Origin: Tessaracoccus antarcticus
Lineage (GTDB): Bacteria > Actinomycetota > Actinomycetes > Propionibacteriales > Propionibacteriaceae
Length of the DNA: 64,000 bases
Assembly (NCBI RefSeq): GCF_003688855.1
Contig: NZ_REFW01000001.1
Location: 1,364,001-1,428,000, forward strand
Direction: 5' to 3'
Positions within the stretch are counted from its first letter, which is position 1, and each line of letters opens with the position of its first letter. A model generated the notes under the pieces. It ran no database searches, was not told where the DNA came from, and saw only the letters and a list, made by a program, of their open reading frames with translations. Made by a program: the position numbers and the translations under genes. Positions 8,150 through 17,182 of this stretch are shown piece by piece.

Positions 8150-8631
8150 CAGTGGTCGCCTCCGTCGAGTTGGTCGAGGATGTGCGGCACCAGCGGCAGC
8201 AACACCTCCAGGGACTCCGAGACCGCGTTGGGGCTCCCCGGCAGGTTGACCAGCAGCGCACGCCCCGTCACGCCGACCAGCCCGCGGGTCAGGGCCGCGT
8301 GTGCGGACTTCTTGCGGCCCTCGCTCCGGAACATCTCCGGGATGCCGGGCAACTCGCGCTCCAGCACGGTGGCGGTGGCCTCCGGGGTGTGGTCGCGGGG
8401 GGACACCCCCGTGCCTCCCGTGGTCACAATGAGGCGCGCTCCGGAGGTCAGGACCCGGCGCAGTTCGTCTGCCACACCGTCGATGCCATCAGCCACGCAG
8501 GACGCGGCCGTGTCGTAACCGGCCGCGGTCAACAGGGAGACGGCAAGGGGACCCGAGGCGTCGGGGCGCTCGCCGGCGGCCACGCGGTCGGAGACCGTGA
8601 TGACATGGGCGGGCTGGCTCAGGCTGGGCAT
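8149..8631 (-). CDS. mog: Molybdopterin adenylyltransferase (MogA/MoaB family)
   Basis: 160-residue MoCF-fold protein that adenylates molybdopterin before molybdate insertion. Characteristic parts are HVITVSDRVAAGER at the N-terminus, the LIVTTGGTGVSPRDHTPEA motif with the catalytic aspartate region, and LLVNLPGSPNAVSESLEVLL. It is the first gene of the minus-strand operon with moaE and moaA. A full set for molybdopterin synthesis is therefore present in the window; the true molybdate insertase is discussed under the MoeA-like gene at 28600-29892. Confidence 0.92.
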   Translation of the reverse strand: MPSLSQPAHVITVSDRVAAGERPDASGPLAVSLLTAAGYDTAASCVADGIDGVADELRRVLTSGARLIVTTGGTGVSPRDHTPEATATVLERELPGIPEMFRSEGRKKSAHAALTRGLVGVTGRALLVNLPGSPNAVSESLEVLLPLVPHILDQLDGGDH

Positions 8632-8683
8632 GGGTTCAGACTACCCATGCATGCTGTGTGCGAAACCGGGTGCACAGTCGCCA

Positions 8684-9598
8684 TCACCTGCTCTCGTGGC
8701 CGCGGGCACGCAGCAGTGCGATGGCTGCGGGGGGAAGGTGGGAGCCGAACGGGTCGTTGCGACGGAGGCGGCACGGCTCGCACCACGTCGAACCGGAGTC
8801 GGCGGGGAAGCGGGCCTGGCACCGTTGGCAGACGGCCATGCTCAAGGTGGCCAGCACCCGGGGGGCGGCTTCCAGGACATCACTCCACGGCAGCGGGCCG
8901 GAGACGCTGAGGGCAGTGACCGGGCACAGTGCCACGCACTGCTGCTCGCCCCTGCAGGCATCGGGGGCCTGCAGCAGTGATGTCTGGTCCCCGGCCAGGG
9001 TGAGGGTGAGGGCGTCATGGGGGCAGGCGGCCACGCACACGCCACAGGCGGTGCAGCCGGACGCCAGGAGAGCCACGCCCGGAGCTTGCTGCGCCAGCGA
9101 CGTCACCCCGGCGGCGCGCAGGCTCGTCAGGAGACGCGCGTGGTCGTCGGCCTCCGGGGCGTGCGTCGGCCAGGCCTGCTCAGCTGTGCGCAGACCCAGC
9201 AGGCCGCGACGCTCCACGGGGACACGGGTGGGGGACAGGGACCAGGACCAGGCGCGAACGGGGGTGGTCTCGGTGATCACGAAGCGCAGGAGCGTCCCGA
9301 GCGCGGCCCGCCACTGTTCAACCACCGTGGCCAGATCTTCCGGCGTGCAGCAGGAACACGGCGTCAACGCCACGTCCCGCACGCCGGCCAGGGACAGATC
9401 CACGAACCGGTGGAGGGGGAGATCCCGCACGCAACCGGGGACCTCCACGGCGGGCTGGCGCTTCGTGCCGAGCGGTGCACCGACTTCGCCGTGGCAGGTC
9501 AGCAGGACGAGACGCACGTCGTTGCGGGCGAGCCAGCGCTGGGCGGCCAGGAAGAAATGGTCGTCGCGCTGCCGTGGGGTGACGGGCGGCGTGGTCAT
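8684..9598 (-). CDS. Ferredoxin-type 4Fe-4S protein of unknown function, divergent from dmsA
   Basis: About 304 residues; not recognised as a named family. A middle-to-C-terminal region has one full 4Fe-4S motif (CTACGVCVAACP) and a second, looser one (CRGEQQCVALCP), followed by a possible zinc ribbon (CQRC...CEPC). The N-terminal half has further cysteines (LLTCHGE, CSCCTPEDL). It could pass electrons to, or help mature, the DMSO-reductase-type enzyme encoded divergently 116 bp away; this is inference from position. The ATG at 9598 is preferred over an upstream start because it gives a normal leader. Confidence 0.6.
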   Translation of the reverse strand: MTTPPVTPRQRDDHFFLAAQRWLARNDVRLVLLTCHGEVGAPLGTKRQPAVEVPGCVRDLPLHRFVDLSLAGVRDVALTPCSCCTPEDLATVVEQWRAALGTLLRFVITETTPVRAWSWSLSPTRVPVERRGLLGLRTAEQAWPTHAPEADDHARLLTSLRAAGVTSLAQQAPGVALLASGCTACGVCVAACPHDALTLTLAGDQTSLLQAPDACRGEQQCVALCPVTALSVSGPLPWSDVLEAAPRVLATLSMAVCQRCQARFPADSGSTWCEPCRLRRNDPFGSHLPPAAIALLRARGHESR

Positions 9599-9657
9599 GG
9601 TCACCAACCTACGCGCGGGAGGACTGTCTCGGTATACCACCCCGGGCGATCAGTCTC

Positions 9658-9673
9658 CTACGTCACGTCGTAG
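9658..9673. promoter_or_regulatory. Inverted repeat upstream of dmsA (possible operator)
   Basis: A perfect 5 bp inverted repeat with a 6 bp spacer, CTACG-tcacgt-CGTAG, sits 42 bp before the dmsA start in the gap between the divergent ferredoxin-like gene and dmsA. A repressor or activator controlling anaerobic respiration could bind here. It does not match the usual FNR/CRP consensus, and short palindromes occur by chance in GC-rich DNA. Confidence 0.3.
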
Positions 9674-9714
9674 CATGGTTGCACCGCTTGTCGCCCCCTT
9701 GAGAGGACTGCACC

Positions 9715-12180
9715 ATGGGAGTTCCCACTGCCATCACAGACGTCGCGACCACGCCCGTGACGCGGCGACGTTTCATGCAGTGGAGCGCCGTCGCCGGCGG
9801 CACCACGGGCGTGATGGGCCTCGGGGCTTGTGGCCTGCAGCCCCAGGACGAGAAGACCCCGGAGGCGGTGGGCGACAAGAGTGTCTGGAGTGCCTGCAAC
9901 GTGAACTGCGGTTCCCGCTGCCCACTGCAACTGGTGGTGGCGGGCGGGCAGATCGTTCGTGTGGACCCCGACAACCGGGGCAGCAACGAGATCGGCGACC
10001 AGCAGGTCCGGGCCTGTGTCCGTGGTCGCTCCATCCGGCAACGCATCTATTCTCCGGAGCGACTGAAGAAGCCGCTGAAGCGTGTGGGCGCGCGAGGCGA
10101 GGGCAAGTGGGCGGAGATCGAGTGGGACGAAGCGTTCACCCTCATCGCCGACAAGTTGACCGACCTCATCGCTGAGCACGGCAACGAGTCCATTTACCTG
10201 AACTACGGCACGGGTGTCATCGGCGCGACCGTGGCCAAGAGTTGGCCGCCCCGCGCCACGGCCGTGTCCCGGCTCATGAACTGCATCGGCGGCTACCTCG
10301 ACCACTACAACGACTACAGCGCCGGGAACATCGAGGCCGCCTGCGACTTCCACTACGGCAGCTACGTCACGTCGAACAGCAACGACGACACCCGCAATGC
10401 CAAGCTCGTGGTCATGTTCGGGAACAACCCGCACGAGACCCGCATGAGTGGCGGCGGCGAAGTGTTCGTCACGCAGCAGGCAAAGAAGCAGTCAGGCCAC
10501 AAGGTGATCGTCATCGACCCGCGGCAGAGCGAGACCGTCATGAACCTCGCCGACGAGTGGGTGCCGATCCGTCCGGGCACCGACCTGGCCCTGGTGGCGG
10601 GCATGGCGCACGTGATGATCGAGGAGGGCCTGCAGGACCAGGAGTTCCTGGACACCTACTGCAGCGGCTTCGACGAGGACCACATGCCCGAGGGCGCCCC
10701 CGCCAACTCCTCCTACGCGAGCTACATTCTCGGCCTGGGGGAGGACGGCGTCGAGAAGACTCCCGAATGGGCGGCCTCCATCACCGGCCTGCCCGCCTCC
10801 CGGATCCGTTCCCTGGCCCGGGAAATAGCCACCACCAAGCCGTGCGCCATCAATGCCGGCTGGGGCATCCAGAGGCACAGCAACGGCGAGAGCCAGTCGC
10901 GGGCGCCCATGCTCTTGTCCAACATGATCGGCCAGGTGGGAATCCCCGGCGGCGGCACCGGCGCCCGGGAGGGCTCCGCGAGCCTGCCCATGGCAGGCTT
11001 CCCCGTGCTCGAGAACCCCGTCCGCCCCGTCATCTCCTACTACCAGTGGCCCGAAGCCATCGTGAACGGGAAGGGCTGGACGTACAAGGACGGCGTCAGG
11101 GACCTCAAGGACCTCAACTCCAACGCCAACGTCACCAACGACGTGACGCTGAACTCCAACATCAAGTTCATCTGGAACTACGGCTCCAACGCCCTTGTCA
11201 ACCAGCACGGCGACATCAACAAGACCATCAAGCTGCTCTCGGACGAGTCGCTCGTGGAGATGATCGTGGTCATCGACACCACCATGTCGGTCTCGGCACG
11301 CTATGCCGACATCGTCCTGCCCGATGCGTCCACGGCCGAGCAGGTGGACCTGTCCAACCAGGGCAGCGCCGGCAACATGGGTTACGCCATCTTCACGGAG
11401 AAGGCCATCGAGCCCCTCTACGAGTCGATGCCCGTCTACGAGCAGCTGACCGGTATCGCCGAGAAGCTGGGCGTCAAGGACAAGTTCACCGAGGGTCGCA
11501 CGCAGGACGACTGGGTGCGCTGGCTTCTGGAGGAGAGCCGGAAGAATGTGCCCGACCTCCCCGCCTACGACGAGTTCAGGGAGATGGGTGTCTTCCGGAA
11601 GAAGCTCGACCCCGTCATCGCTCTGAAGGACTTCCGCGACGACCCCGTGGCGAACCCGTTGGGGACGCCGTCGGGAAAGATCGAGATCTGGAGTTCCAAC
11701 CTGCACAAGATGAGCCTTGACTGGAACTACGACGATGACCAGTGGATCGACCCCCTGCCCATCTATCGCCGGACGCGGGAACTGCACGGCGACCCCCTGC
11801 AGGCGAAGTACCCCATCCAGGTGATCGGCCACCACTTCAAGCAGCGCACCCACAGTTCGTACGGCAACAGCCCCTGGCTGAAGGAGGCCCACCCGCAGCG
11901 GGTGTGGATCAACACCCTCGACGCCGACAAGCGCGGCATCAAGGAGGGCGACCTCACACGCGTGTACAACGACTTCGGGGAGCTCCGCCTCCCCGCCTAC
12001 GTGACGAACCGGATCCTGCCGGGCGTCTCCTCGGTGCCCCAGGGTGCCTGGTACACACCGGAGAAGCCGGGCGGTGTGGATGTGGGCGGCTCGGTCAACA
12101 CGCTGACGAGCCACCAGACCACTGCCTACGCCAAGGGCAACGGGCAGCACTCGGCACTGGTCCAGATCGAGAGGGCATGA
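9715..12180 (+). CDS. dmsA: DMSO reductase-type molybdopterin oxidoreductase, catalytic subunit DmsA
   Basis: 821-residue molybdenum enzyme that probably reduces DMSO or a related oxide as a terminal electron acceptor outside the membrane. The N-terminus has a twin-arginine export signal (TRRRFMQW) ending in GLGACG, a possible lipobox. A 4Fe-4S motif follows at C61, C65, C69 and C101. The region NYGTGVIGATVAKSWPP and the following HYNDYSAGNI match DmsA, where a serine binds molybdenum. The C-terminal pterin domain contains QRTHSSYGNSPW. It is the first gene of dmsABC-torD, with good agreement to family length. True substrate cannot be read from sequence. Confidence 0.92.
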   Translation: MGVPTAITDVATTPVTRRRFMQWSAVAGGTTGVMGLGACGLQPQDEKTPEAVGDKSVWSACNVNCGSRCPLQLVVAGGQIVRVDPDNRGSNEIGDQQVRACVRGRSIRQRIYSPERLKKPLKRVGARGEGKWAEIEWDEAFTLIADKLTDLIAEHGNESIYLNYGTGVIGATVAKSWPPRATAVSRLMNCIGGYLDHYNDYSAGNIEAACDFHYGSYVTSNSNDDTRNAKLVVMFGNNPHETRMSGGGEVFVTQQAKKQSGHKVIVIDPRQSETVMNLADEWVPIRPGTDLALVAGMAHVMIEEGLQDQEFLDTYCSGFDEDHMPEGAPANSSYASYILGLGEDGVEKTPEWAASITGLPASRIRSLAREIATTKPCAINAGWGIQRHSNGESQSRAPMLLSNMIGQVGIPGGGTGAREGSASLPMAGFPVLENPVRPVISYYQWPEAIVNGKGWTYKDGVRDLKDLNSNANVTNDVTLNSNIKFIWNYGSNALVNQHGDINKTIKLLSDESLVEMIVVIDTTMSVSARYADIVLPDASTAEQVDLSNQGSAGNMGYAIFTEKAIEPLYESMPVYEQLTGIAEKLGVKDKFTEGRTQDDWVRWLLEESRKNVPDLPAYDEFREMGVFRKKLDPVIALKDFRDDPVANPLGTPSGKIEIWSSNLHKMSLDWNYDDDQWIDPLPIYRRTRELHGDPLQAKYPIQVIGHHFKQRTHSSYGNSPWLKEAHPQRVWINTLDADKRGIKEGDLTRVYNDFGELRLPAYVTNRILPGVSSVPQGAWYTPEKPGGVDVGGSVNTLTSHQTTAYAKGNGQHSALVQIERA

Positions 12181-12183
12181 GCC

Positions 12184-12810
12184 ATGGAATACAAGCAGTT
12201 GGGTTTCTACTTCGACCAGACGCTCTGCACCGGGTGCAAAGCCTGCTCGATCGCCTGCAAGGACAAGCACGACCTGCCCGTGGGGGTGAACTGGCGTCGG
12301 GTCCCCGAGTACTCCGGTGGGTCGTGGCTCGTGGACGAGAGCACCGACACTGCCACCAACACGGTGTTCACCTACTACACCTCCATTTCCTGCAACCACT
12401 GCGAAGACCCCATCTGCGCGACGGTGTGCCCCACCCAGGCGATGCACAAGGGCGCCAACGGCATCGTGTCGGTGGACCCCGACATCTGCATCGGCTGCCG
12501 CTACTGCGAAATGGCCTGCCCCTACGGCGCCCCTCAGTTCAACCCGGACAAGGGGGTCATGACCAAGTGCAACTTCTGCGCCGACAGGATCGAGGTGGGA
12601 GGCACCCCCGCCTGCGTCGCATCCTGCCCCAGCCGTGCCCTCGACTTCGGTGAGATCGAGGATCTCCGCGCCCGATACGGCGACCAGGCGTCCATCGCCC
12701 CGCTGCCGGACGCCTCGGTCACGCAGCCGAACCTGGTGGTGACGCCGCACGCCATGGCTGAGCCCAGCGGGTCACGCAACGGTCACATCGCCAACCTTGA
12801 GGACATCTGA
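12184..12810 (+). CDS. dmsB: DMSO reductase iron-sulfur subunit DmsB
   Basis: 208-residue electron-transfer subunit with four 4Fe-4S cluster motifs: CTGCKACSIACKDKH near the N-terminus, CNHCEDPICATVCP, CIGCRYCEMACPYG and KCNFCADRIEVGGTPACVAS. It carries electrons from the membrane subunit DmsC to the molybdenum site in DmsA. It starts 3 bp after dmsA. Length and cysteine pattern are typical for the family. Confidence 0.95.
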   Translation: MEYKQLGFYFDQTLCTGCKACSIACKDKHDLPVGVNWRRVPEYSGGSWLVDESTDTATNTVFTYYTSISCNHCEDPICATVCPTQAMHKGANGIVSVDPDICIGCRYCEMACPYGAPQFNPDKGVMTKCNFCADRIEVGGTPACVASCPSRALDFGEIEDLRARYGDQASIAPLPDASVTQPNLVVTPHAMAEPSGSRNGHIANLEDI

Positions 12811-12811
12811 C

Positions 12812-13729
12812 ATGTGGCACGAACTTCCGCTGGTCATTTTCACCATCGCCGCACAGATGTCCGTGGGCTCCTTCGTGGTGCTGGGCATCATCCAGCTCGT
12901 CAACTGGAACACCCCCCAGCGCACCCTTGACAAGGTGACGATGCCGGCCCTGTACGCCATCGGCCCCCTCCTGGTGTTCGGCCTGGCGGCCTCCACCCTG
13001 CACCTCGGTTCCCCCATGCGGGCCGCCAACGCGTTGCTGCATCTGCAGTCGTCGTGGCTCTCACGGGAGATCCTGCTGGGCATGCTGTTCGCCGGTTCCG
13101 GCGCCCTGTTCGCCGTGCTGCAGTGGTTCCGGTGGGGGCCACACCGCCTCCGTCAGGCGCTCGCGCTCATCACCGCCGTCCTGGGCCTGACGTTGGTGTA
13201 TGCCATCTCCCAGGTGTATTCGCTGCGCACCATCCCCGCATGGGCCACCTACGCCACGCCGCTGCGGTTCTACATCACCACGTTCCTGCTGGGTGGCGTC
13301 GCCGTGGCGGCAGCCCTGGTGGTGGCCTCCTACGTGCGCCGCCGTCGCGGCGGTGAGCCGGACCCCGAGGCCAGGGCGCTCATCACCCGGACGGTGCAGG
13401 GCATCGCCTTCGGCGGCATCCTGGCCCTGGGGCTGAAGTTCATAGGCCAACCCGCCTACCTCTCCTACCTGGGGACGGAGGGTTCCGCTGCCGCCCAGGC
13501 GACGCTCGAGCTCCTCAACGGCAAGTACATGTGGCTCTCCGCGGCCCAGAACATCCTCATCTTTGCCGGCGTCGTCGGTCTGGGGTTCCTGCTGTTCCGC
13601 ATGGCCCGCAGCCGGGGTGTGAGCCGGCTGCTGCCGGTGGTCACCGTGGCTGCCTTCGTGCTGGTGCTCAGCGGCGAGTTCATCGGACGCCTGCTGTTCT
13701 ACGCCACGATGGTCAGGATCGGCATATGA
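12812..13729 (+). CDS. dmsC: DMSO reductase membrane anchor subunit DmsC
   Basis: 305 residues with about eight hydrophobic segments; begins MWHELPLVIFTIAAQMSVGS, the typical DmsC opening. It anchors the enzyme and oxidises menaquinol, feeding electrons to DmsB. The motif LHLGSPMRAANALLHLQSSW with its histidines is conserved in DmsC and probably lies near the quinol site. The ATG at 12812, one base after the dmsB stop, is chosen because it gives a normal N-terminus; an in-frame start 15 bp earlier would lie inside dmsB. Confidence 0.92.
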   Translation: MWHELPLVIFTIAAQMSVGSFVVLGIIQLVNWNTPQRTLDKVTMPALYAIGPLLVFGLAASTLHLGSPMRAANALLHLQSSWLSREILLGMLFAGSGALFAVLQWFRWGPHRLRQALALITAVLGLTLVYAISQVYSLRTIPAWATYATPLRFYITTFLLGGVAVAAALVVASYVRRRRGGEPDPEARALITRTVQGIAFGGILALGLKFIGQPAYLSYLGTEGSAAAQATLELLNGKYMWLSAAQNILIFAGVVGLGFLLFRMARSRGVSRLLPVVTVAAFVLVLSGEFIGRLLFYATMVRIGI

Positions 13730-14421
13730 CGGGGGCTGACGTCGACGCTGTGCACACTCCGGAACGACTCGACGAGCTCGCGGCCGCCGCCACGTTCCTC
13801 AGCCACGCGTTGCTGCGACGCGACGCCGCAGGCTCCATGGTGGCCGAGCTTGCCTCCACCGGGCTGGCCCACTCCTGGCCCCTGACCGGGGATGCGCACC
13901 GTGCGGGCGCCCGGCTGCTGGAGCAGGCCGTCGCGGAGCCTGCCGACGACGCCACGCTCAAGGCCGACTTCGACGCACTCTTCGTGGGGCCGGGCAGCAT
14001 GCACGCCTGCCCCTTCGAGTCGGTGTACCGCAGCCTGGAGGGGTTGACGTTCGAGGCGGAGACCATGCAGGTGCGGCGCTTCTACGCCGACCACGGCCTG
14101 CAGGCACCCGCCTTCAACAAGGAACCCGACGACCACGTCGGACTGGAGGTGGCCTTCGTGGGCCAGCTCTGCCTGGCCGCCCTCAATGCCATCGAGGACG
14201 GCGACCCGGGTCGCGCATCCCAGTTCATGTCCTCGGCCAGGCTGTTCGTGGGACAGCACCTCGGTGTGTGGGGGCCCGACTTCTGCACGCGGGTCATCGA
14301 GCACGCACAGACGGACTTCTACCGTGCCGTCGGGCATCTCCTGCTCGGCCTCATCGCAGAGTTCCCCCGGCTGCCGGGGGACAACTTGGCGCTGCTGGAG
14401 GCCGCACAGCGCCAGGGCTGA
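13726..14421 (+). CDS. dmsD: TorD/DmsD-family molybdoenzyme chaperone
   Basis: 231-residue all-helical cytoplasmic chaperone. It contains the family region DFDALFVGPGSMHACPFESV with the conserved P-x-E-S-V-like segment, and EPDDHVGLEVAFVGQLC near the middle (ExDHxxLExxFM motif). These proteins bind the twin-arginine signal of DmsA, help insert the cofactor and hold the enzyme until export. The 4 bp overlap with dmsC (ATGA) places it at the end of the dms operon. Confidence 0.9.
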   Translation: MTGADVDAVHTPERLDELAAAATFLSHALLRRDAAGSMVAELASTGLAHSWPLTGDAHRAGARLLEQAVAEPADDATLKADFDALFVGPGSMHACPFESVYRSLEGLTFEAETMQVRRFYADHGLQAPAFNKEPDDHVGLEVAFVGQLCLAALNAIEDGDPGRASQFMSSARLFVGQHLGVWGPDFCTRVIEHAQTDFYRAVGHLLLGLIAEFPRLPGDNLALLEAAQRQG

Positions 14422-14502
14422 CCCGCGCGGACGCCGCGTGGAGGTGCGCGGCCCCGGTTCACTAGGATCGGGGGCACCGGTGAAGAAGCAAGGCGAGGAC
14501 GA

Positions 14503-15894
14503 ATGGAGACGGGTATGTCCGAGGCAGGTCTGGAAGCAGCACGCGAGAAGATGAGGGCTGCCGGCGTGGCCGCGCCCGCCATCGAGGTGTTCTCCCACTA
14601 CTACACACTGCTGGAGTCCGGTGAGACCGGCGTGATCCGCGAGGACTCGATCTCACCGATGGTCGACGTCCCCCTGCTCTCGGACGTCCATGTCAGCGAC
14701 GACGCTGCCCGCGACGCCCTCGGCAAGACGGTGGTCATCAAGCTCAACGGTGGCCTCGGGACGTCCATGGGCCTCGACAAGGCCAAGACGTTGCTGGAGG
14801 TGCGCGACGGGCTCAACTTCCTGGACCTGATCGTCCGCCAGGTGCGGGCTGCGCGCACGACGTGGGATGCCCGCGTGCCGCTGTTGTTCATGAACTCCTT
14901 CCGCACAGAGGCCGACACGCTCGGACACCTTGCCCAGTACGAGGACCTGGCCGTCGACGGCGTGCCCCTGTCATTCATGCAGAACCAGGAACCCAAGCTC
15001 CGCGCCGACGACCTCACCCCCGTGACGTGGGACGCCGACCCCACGCTGGAGTGGTGCCCGCCCGGACACGGCGACCTCTACACGGCCCTTGAGGGTTCGG
15101 GTGTGCTGGACCAGCTCATCGACGCCGGGTTCCGCTACGCGTGCGTCTCCAACGGCGACAACCTGGGTGCCGCACCCAACGCCACCATCGCGGGCTGGTT
15201 TGCGGCCTCGGGGGCGCCGTATGCGGCCGAGGTGTGCCGTCGCACCATCAACGACAAGAAGGGCGGCCACCTGGCGGTCCGCAAGGCCGACGGCCAGCTC
15301 ATCCTGCGCGACACCGCCCAGACGGCGCCGGAGGAGATGGACTACTTCACCGACGAGCACCGGCACCCGTTCTTCCACACCAACAACCTGTGGTTCGACC
15401 TGGTGAAGCTGCGCGACACCCTGGTGGAGCGGGAATCCGTGCTGGGGTTGCCGATGATTCGCAACGAGAAAACAGTGGATCCCGCTGACAGCGCCTCCAC
15501 CCCCGTCATCCAGATCGAGAGCGCCATGGGTGCCGCCATCGAAGTGTTCGAGGGTGCCACGGCCATCTGCGTGGAGCGTGAGCGGTTCCAGCCCGTCAAG
15601 ACCACCAACGAGTTGCTGCTGCTGCGCTCCGACGTGTACGACCTCGGTGACGACGGCAGGCTCGTGGCCACGGGCGACTCCTCCCCCGAGATCGACCTCG
15701 ACCCCCGGTACTACAAGAAGGTGGACGGGTTCTCATCACGCATCCCGCAGGCCCCGTCGCTGCGGAACGCCACCCGGCTGAAGGTCAGGGGCGACTGGAG
15801 TTTCGGCGTGGACGTCCGCGTCAGGGGCGCCGTTGAACTGGACGACACGGGGGAGCCCGGTCGCATCGAGGACGGCACGACGCTTGGCCAGTGA
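14503..15894 (+). CDS. UTP--glucose-1-phosphate uridylyltransferase (eukaryotic-type UDPGP family)
   Basis: 463-residue enzyme that makes UDP-glucose from UTP and glucose-1-phosphate for glycan and trehalose or exopolysaccharide synthesis. The nucleotide-binding loop KLNGGLGTSMGLDKAK and the later FMQNQEPKLRADD and VSNGDNLGA are those of the UDPGP family, found in eukaryotes and some actinobacteria, rather than bacterial GalU. The C-terminal part has a beta-helix-like tail starting near LKVRGDWSFG. ATG 14503 has a purine-rich upstream site; an in-frame ATG 12 bp later is possible. Confidence 0.92.
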   Translation: METGMSEAGLEAAREKMRAAGVAAPAIEVFSHYYTLLESGETGVIREDSISPMVDVPLLSDVHVSDDAARDALGKTVVIKLNGGLGTSMGLDKAKTLLEVRDGLNFLDLIVRQVRAARTTWDARVPLLFMNSFRTEADTLGHLAQYEDLAVDGVPLSFMQNQEPKLRADDLTPVTWDADPTLEWCPPGHGDLYTALEGSGVLDQLIDAGFRYACVSNGDNLGAAPNATIAGWFAASGAPYAAEVCRRTINDKKGGHLAVRKADGQLILRDTAQTAPEEMDYFTDEHRHPFFHTNNLWFDLVKLRDTLVERESVLGLPMIRNEKTVDPADSASTPVIQIESAMGAAIEVFEGATAICVERERFQPVKTTNELLLLRSDVYDLGDDGRLVATGDSSPEIDLDPRYYKKVDGFSSRIPQAPSLRNATRLKVRGDWSFGVDVRVRGAVELDDTGEPGRIEDGTTLGQ

Positions 15895-16228
15895 ACCGGT
15901 CGAGCTCGGCCGGGCACTGACGGGGGAGGAGCTGCCGCTGGCGGCCACTGACGTCGCCGCCCTGGCCGCCGAGCTGGCGACGGTGGGCTGGGACGCGTCA
16001 CGGCTCACGGACCTGCGCCACCAGCGTCAGGTCATGCGGCAACCGTGGCCGTTCCCCGTGCCCATCGAGGCACGTCGCGATCTGGGTTTCGCCCGCTTCG
16101 ACGCCCGGCTGGCCGACCTGCGGGCGCTGCTGGGACTCAGTGGGCAGCTGGCCGCCACCCGGTCAGTGCGCCCCTGGACGGAGGCGGAGCGGCGCCTTGC
16201 TGCTGACCGCCCGCCCCACTGGGGCTGA
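15884..16228 (+). CDS. Hypothetical protein overlapping the UDPGP gene
   Basis: About 114 residues, not recognised. It overlaps the end of the UDPGP gene by 11 bp if the TTG at 15884 is used, and the reading frame remains open further upstream, so the start is uncertain. The product is acidic and helical, with Leu/Ala-rich stretches such as DVAALAAELATVGW and a C-terminal basic segment. Position suggests co-expression with UDP-glucose synthesis. The gene ends 18 bp before the converging oxidoreductase. Confidence 0.55.
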   Translation: MASEPVELGRALTGEELPLAATDVAALAAELATVGWDASRLTDLRHQRQVMRQPWPFPVPIEARRDLGFARFDARLADLRALLGLSGQLAATRSVRPWTEAERRLAADRPPHWG

Positions 16229-16246
16229 GCGTTTCTCCCCGGCCGC

Positions 16247-17182
16247 TCAGCCGGTGGAGCCCAGGCTCTCGATCCAGGCCTGGACCACGGAGGTGTCCTG
16301 GTCGCCGAATCCCTGCGCCGTGAGATCGGTGAAACAGGTCTGCAGGACGTCGAGCTGGGGCGTGACCGTCCTGGACAGGGCCGCCTCCTGCCTCGCAAAG
16401 CCCAGATCCTTGACCATGAACCGGGCCGCCCCCGACGGGCTGTGGTCGTGCTGCGCGAAGCGCGCCTTCTTCACCTCGAGGATCTGGCTCCCGGCGTAGC
16501 CCTGTCCCAGCAGGTCGAACATGGCGGCCACGTCGAGGCCCGCCCTCTCAGCAACCACGGCGGCCTCCCCGAGCGCCATGACGGTGGCGGCGACGATCAT
16601 CTGGTTGCAGGCCTTGGCCACCTGGCCCGCTCCGAGTGGTCCCAGGTGCGCGACCGTCCCCGTGGCCTCCAGCACCGGCCGTGCGAGTGCTGCGTCCGCC
16701 TCGGGACCCCCGAGCATGACGGCGAGCGTGCCCGCCTCCGCGCCCTCCTGTCCTCCCGAGACCGGGGCGTCGACGAGGTGCACGCGGTCGTCCGTGGCGA
16801 AGCGGACGCGCGCGTCCAGCCTGCGGAGGTGCTCGGGGGAGACGGTCGAGGAGATGATCACCAGCATCGGCGCCGTGGCGCCTGCCAGTAGTCCGTCGGG
16901 GCCATCCAGCACCGCTTCGACGTCGGGGAGGTCAGGGACCATGAGGACCACCACACCGCACGTGGCGGCCAACGATCGCGGGCTCGGCTCCCAGAGGGCC
17001 CCCGCCGCGATCAGTTGCTCCGCGGAGGCGTGGCGTCGGGCGCTCACGTGCACCGGGAAACCCGCTCGCAGGATGTGGCCGGCCATGGGTGCCCCCATGA
17101 CACCCAGCCCTATGACGCCGATGCCTGCCGGTCGCGGATCCCCGGGAGCGGCGGGCACACCCGCGTGCTGTGATGTGGTCAT
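16247..17182 (-). CDS. NAD(P)-dependent beta-hydroxyacid dehydrogenase (GarR/MmsB-like)
   Basis: 311 residues of the 3-hydroxyisobutyrate dehydrogenase family. The N-terminal Rossmann motif is GVIGLGVMGAPMAGHILRAG; the substrate-binding loop is VDAPVSGGQEGAEAGTL; the conserved lysine lies in GAGQVAKACNQMIVA. Members reduce tartronate semialdehyde, succinic semialdehyde or oxidise 3-hydroxyisobutyrate. It sits next to, but opposite in direction from, the uronate locus; GarR-type activity on tartronate semialdehyde would fit that context but is inference. Confidence 0.85.
   Translation of the reverse strand: MTTSQHAGVPAAPGDPRPAGIGVIGLGVMGAPMAGHILRAGFPVHVSARRHASAEQLIAAGALWEPSPRSLAATCGVVVLMVPDLPDVEAVLDGPDGLLAGATAPMLVIISSTVSPEHLRRLDARVRFATDDRVHLVDAPVSGGQEGAEAGTLAVMLGGPEADAALARPVLEATGTVAHLGPLGAGQVAKACNQMIVAATVMALGEAAVVAERAGLDVAAMFDLLGQGYAGSQILEVKKARFAQHDHSPSGAARFMVKDLGFARQEAALSRTVTPQLDVLQTCFTDLTAQGFGDQDTSVVQAWIESLGSTG

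Noticed and set aside
10492-12750. A long open frame on the minus strand opposite dmsA/dmsB
   Set aside because: It follows the codon pattern of the plus-strand gene, has no family motif, and is antisense to a clearly recognised enzyme.
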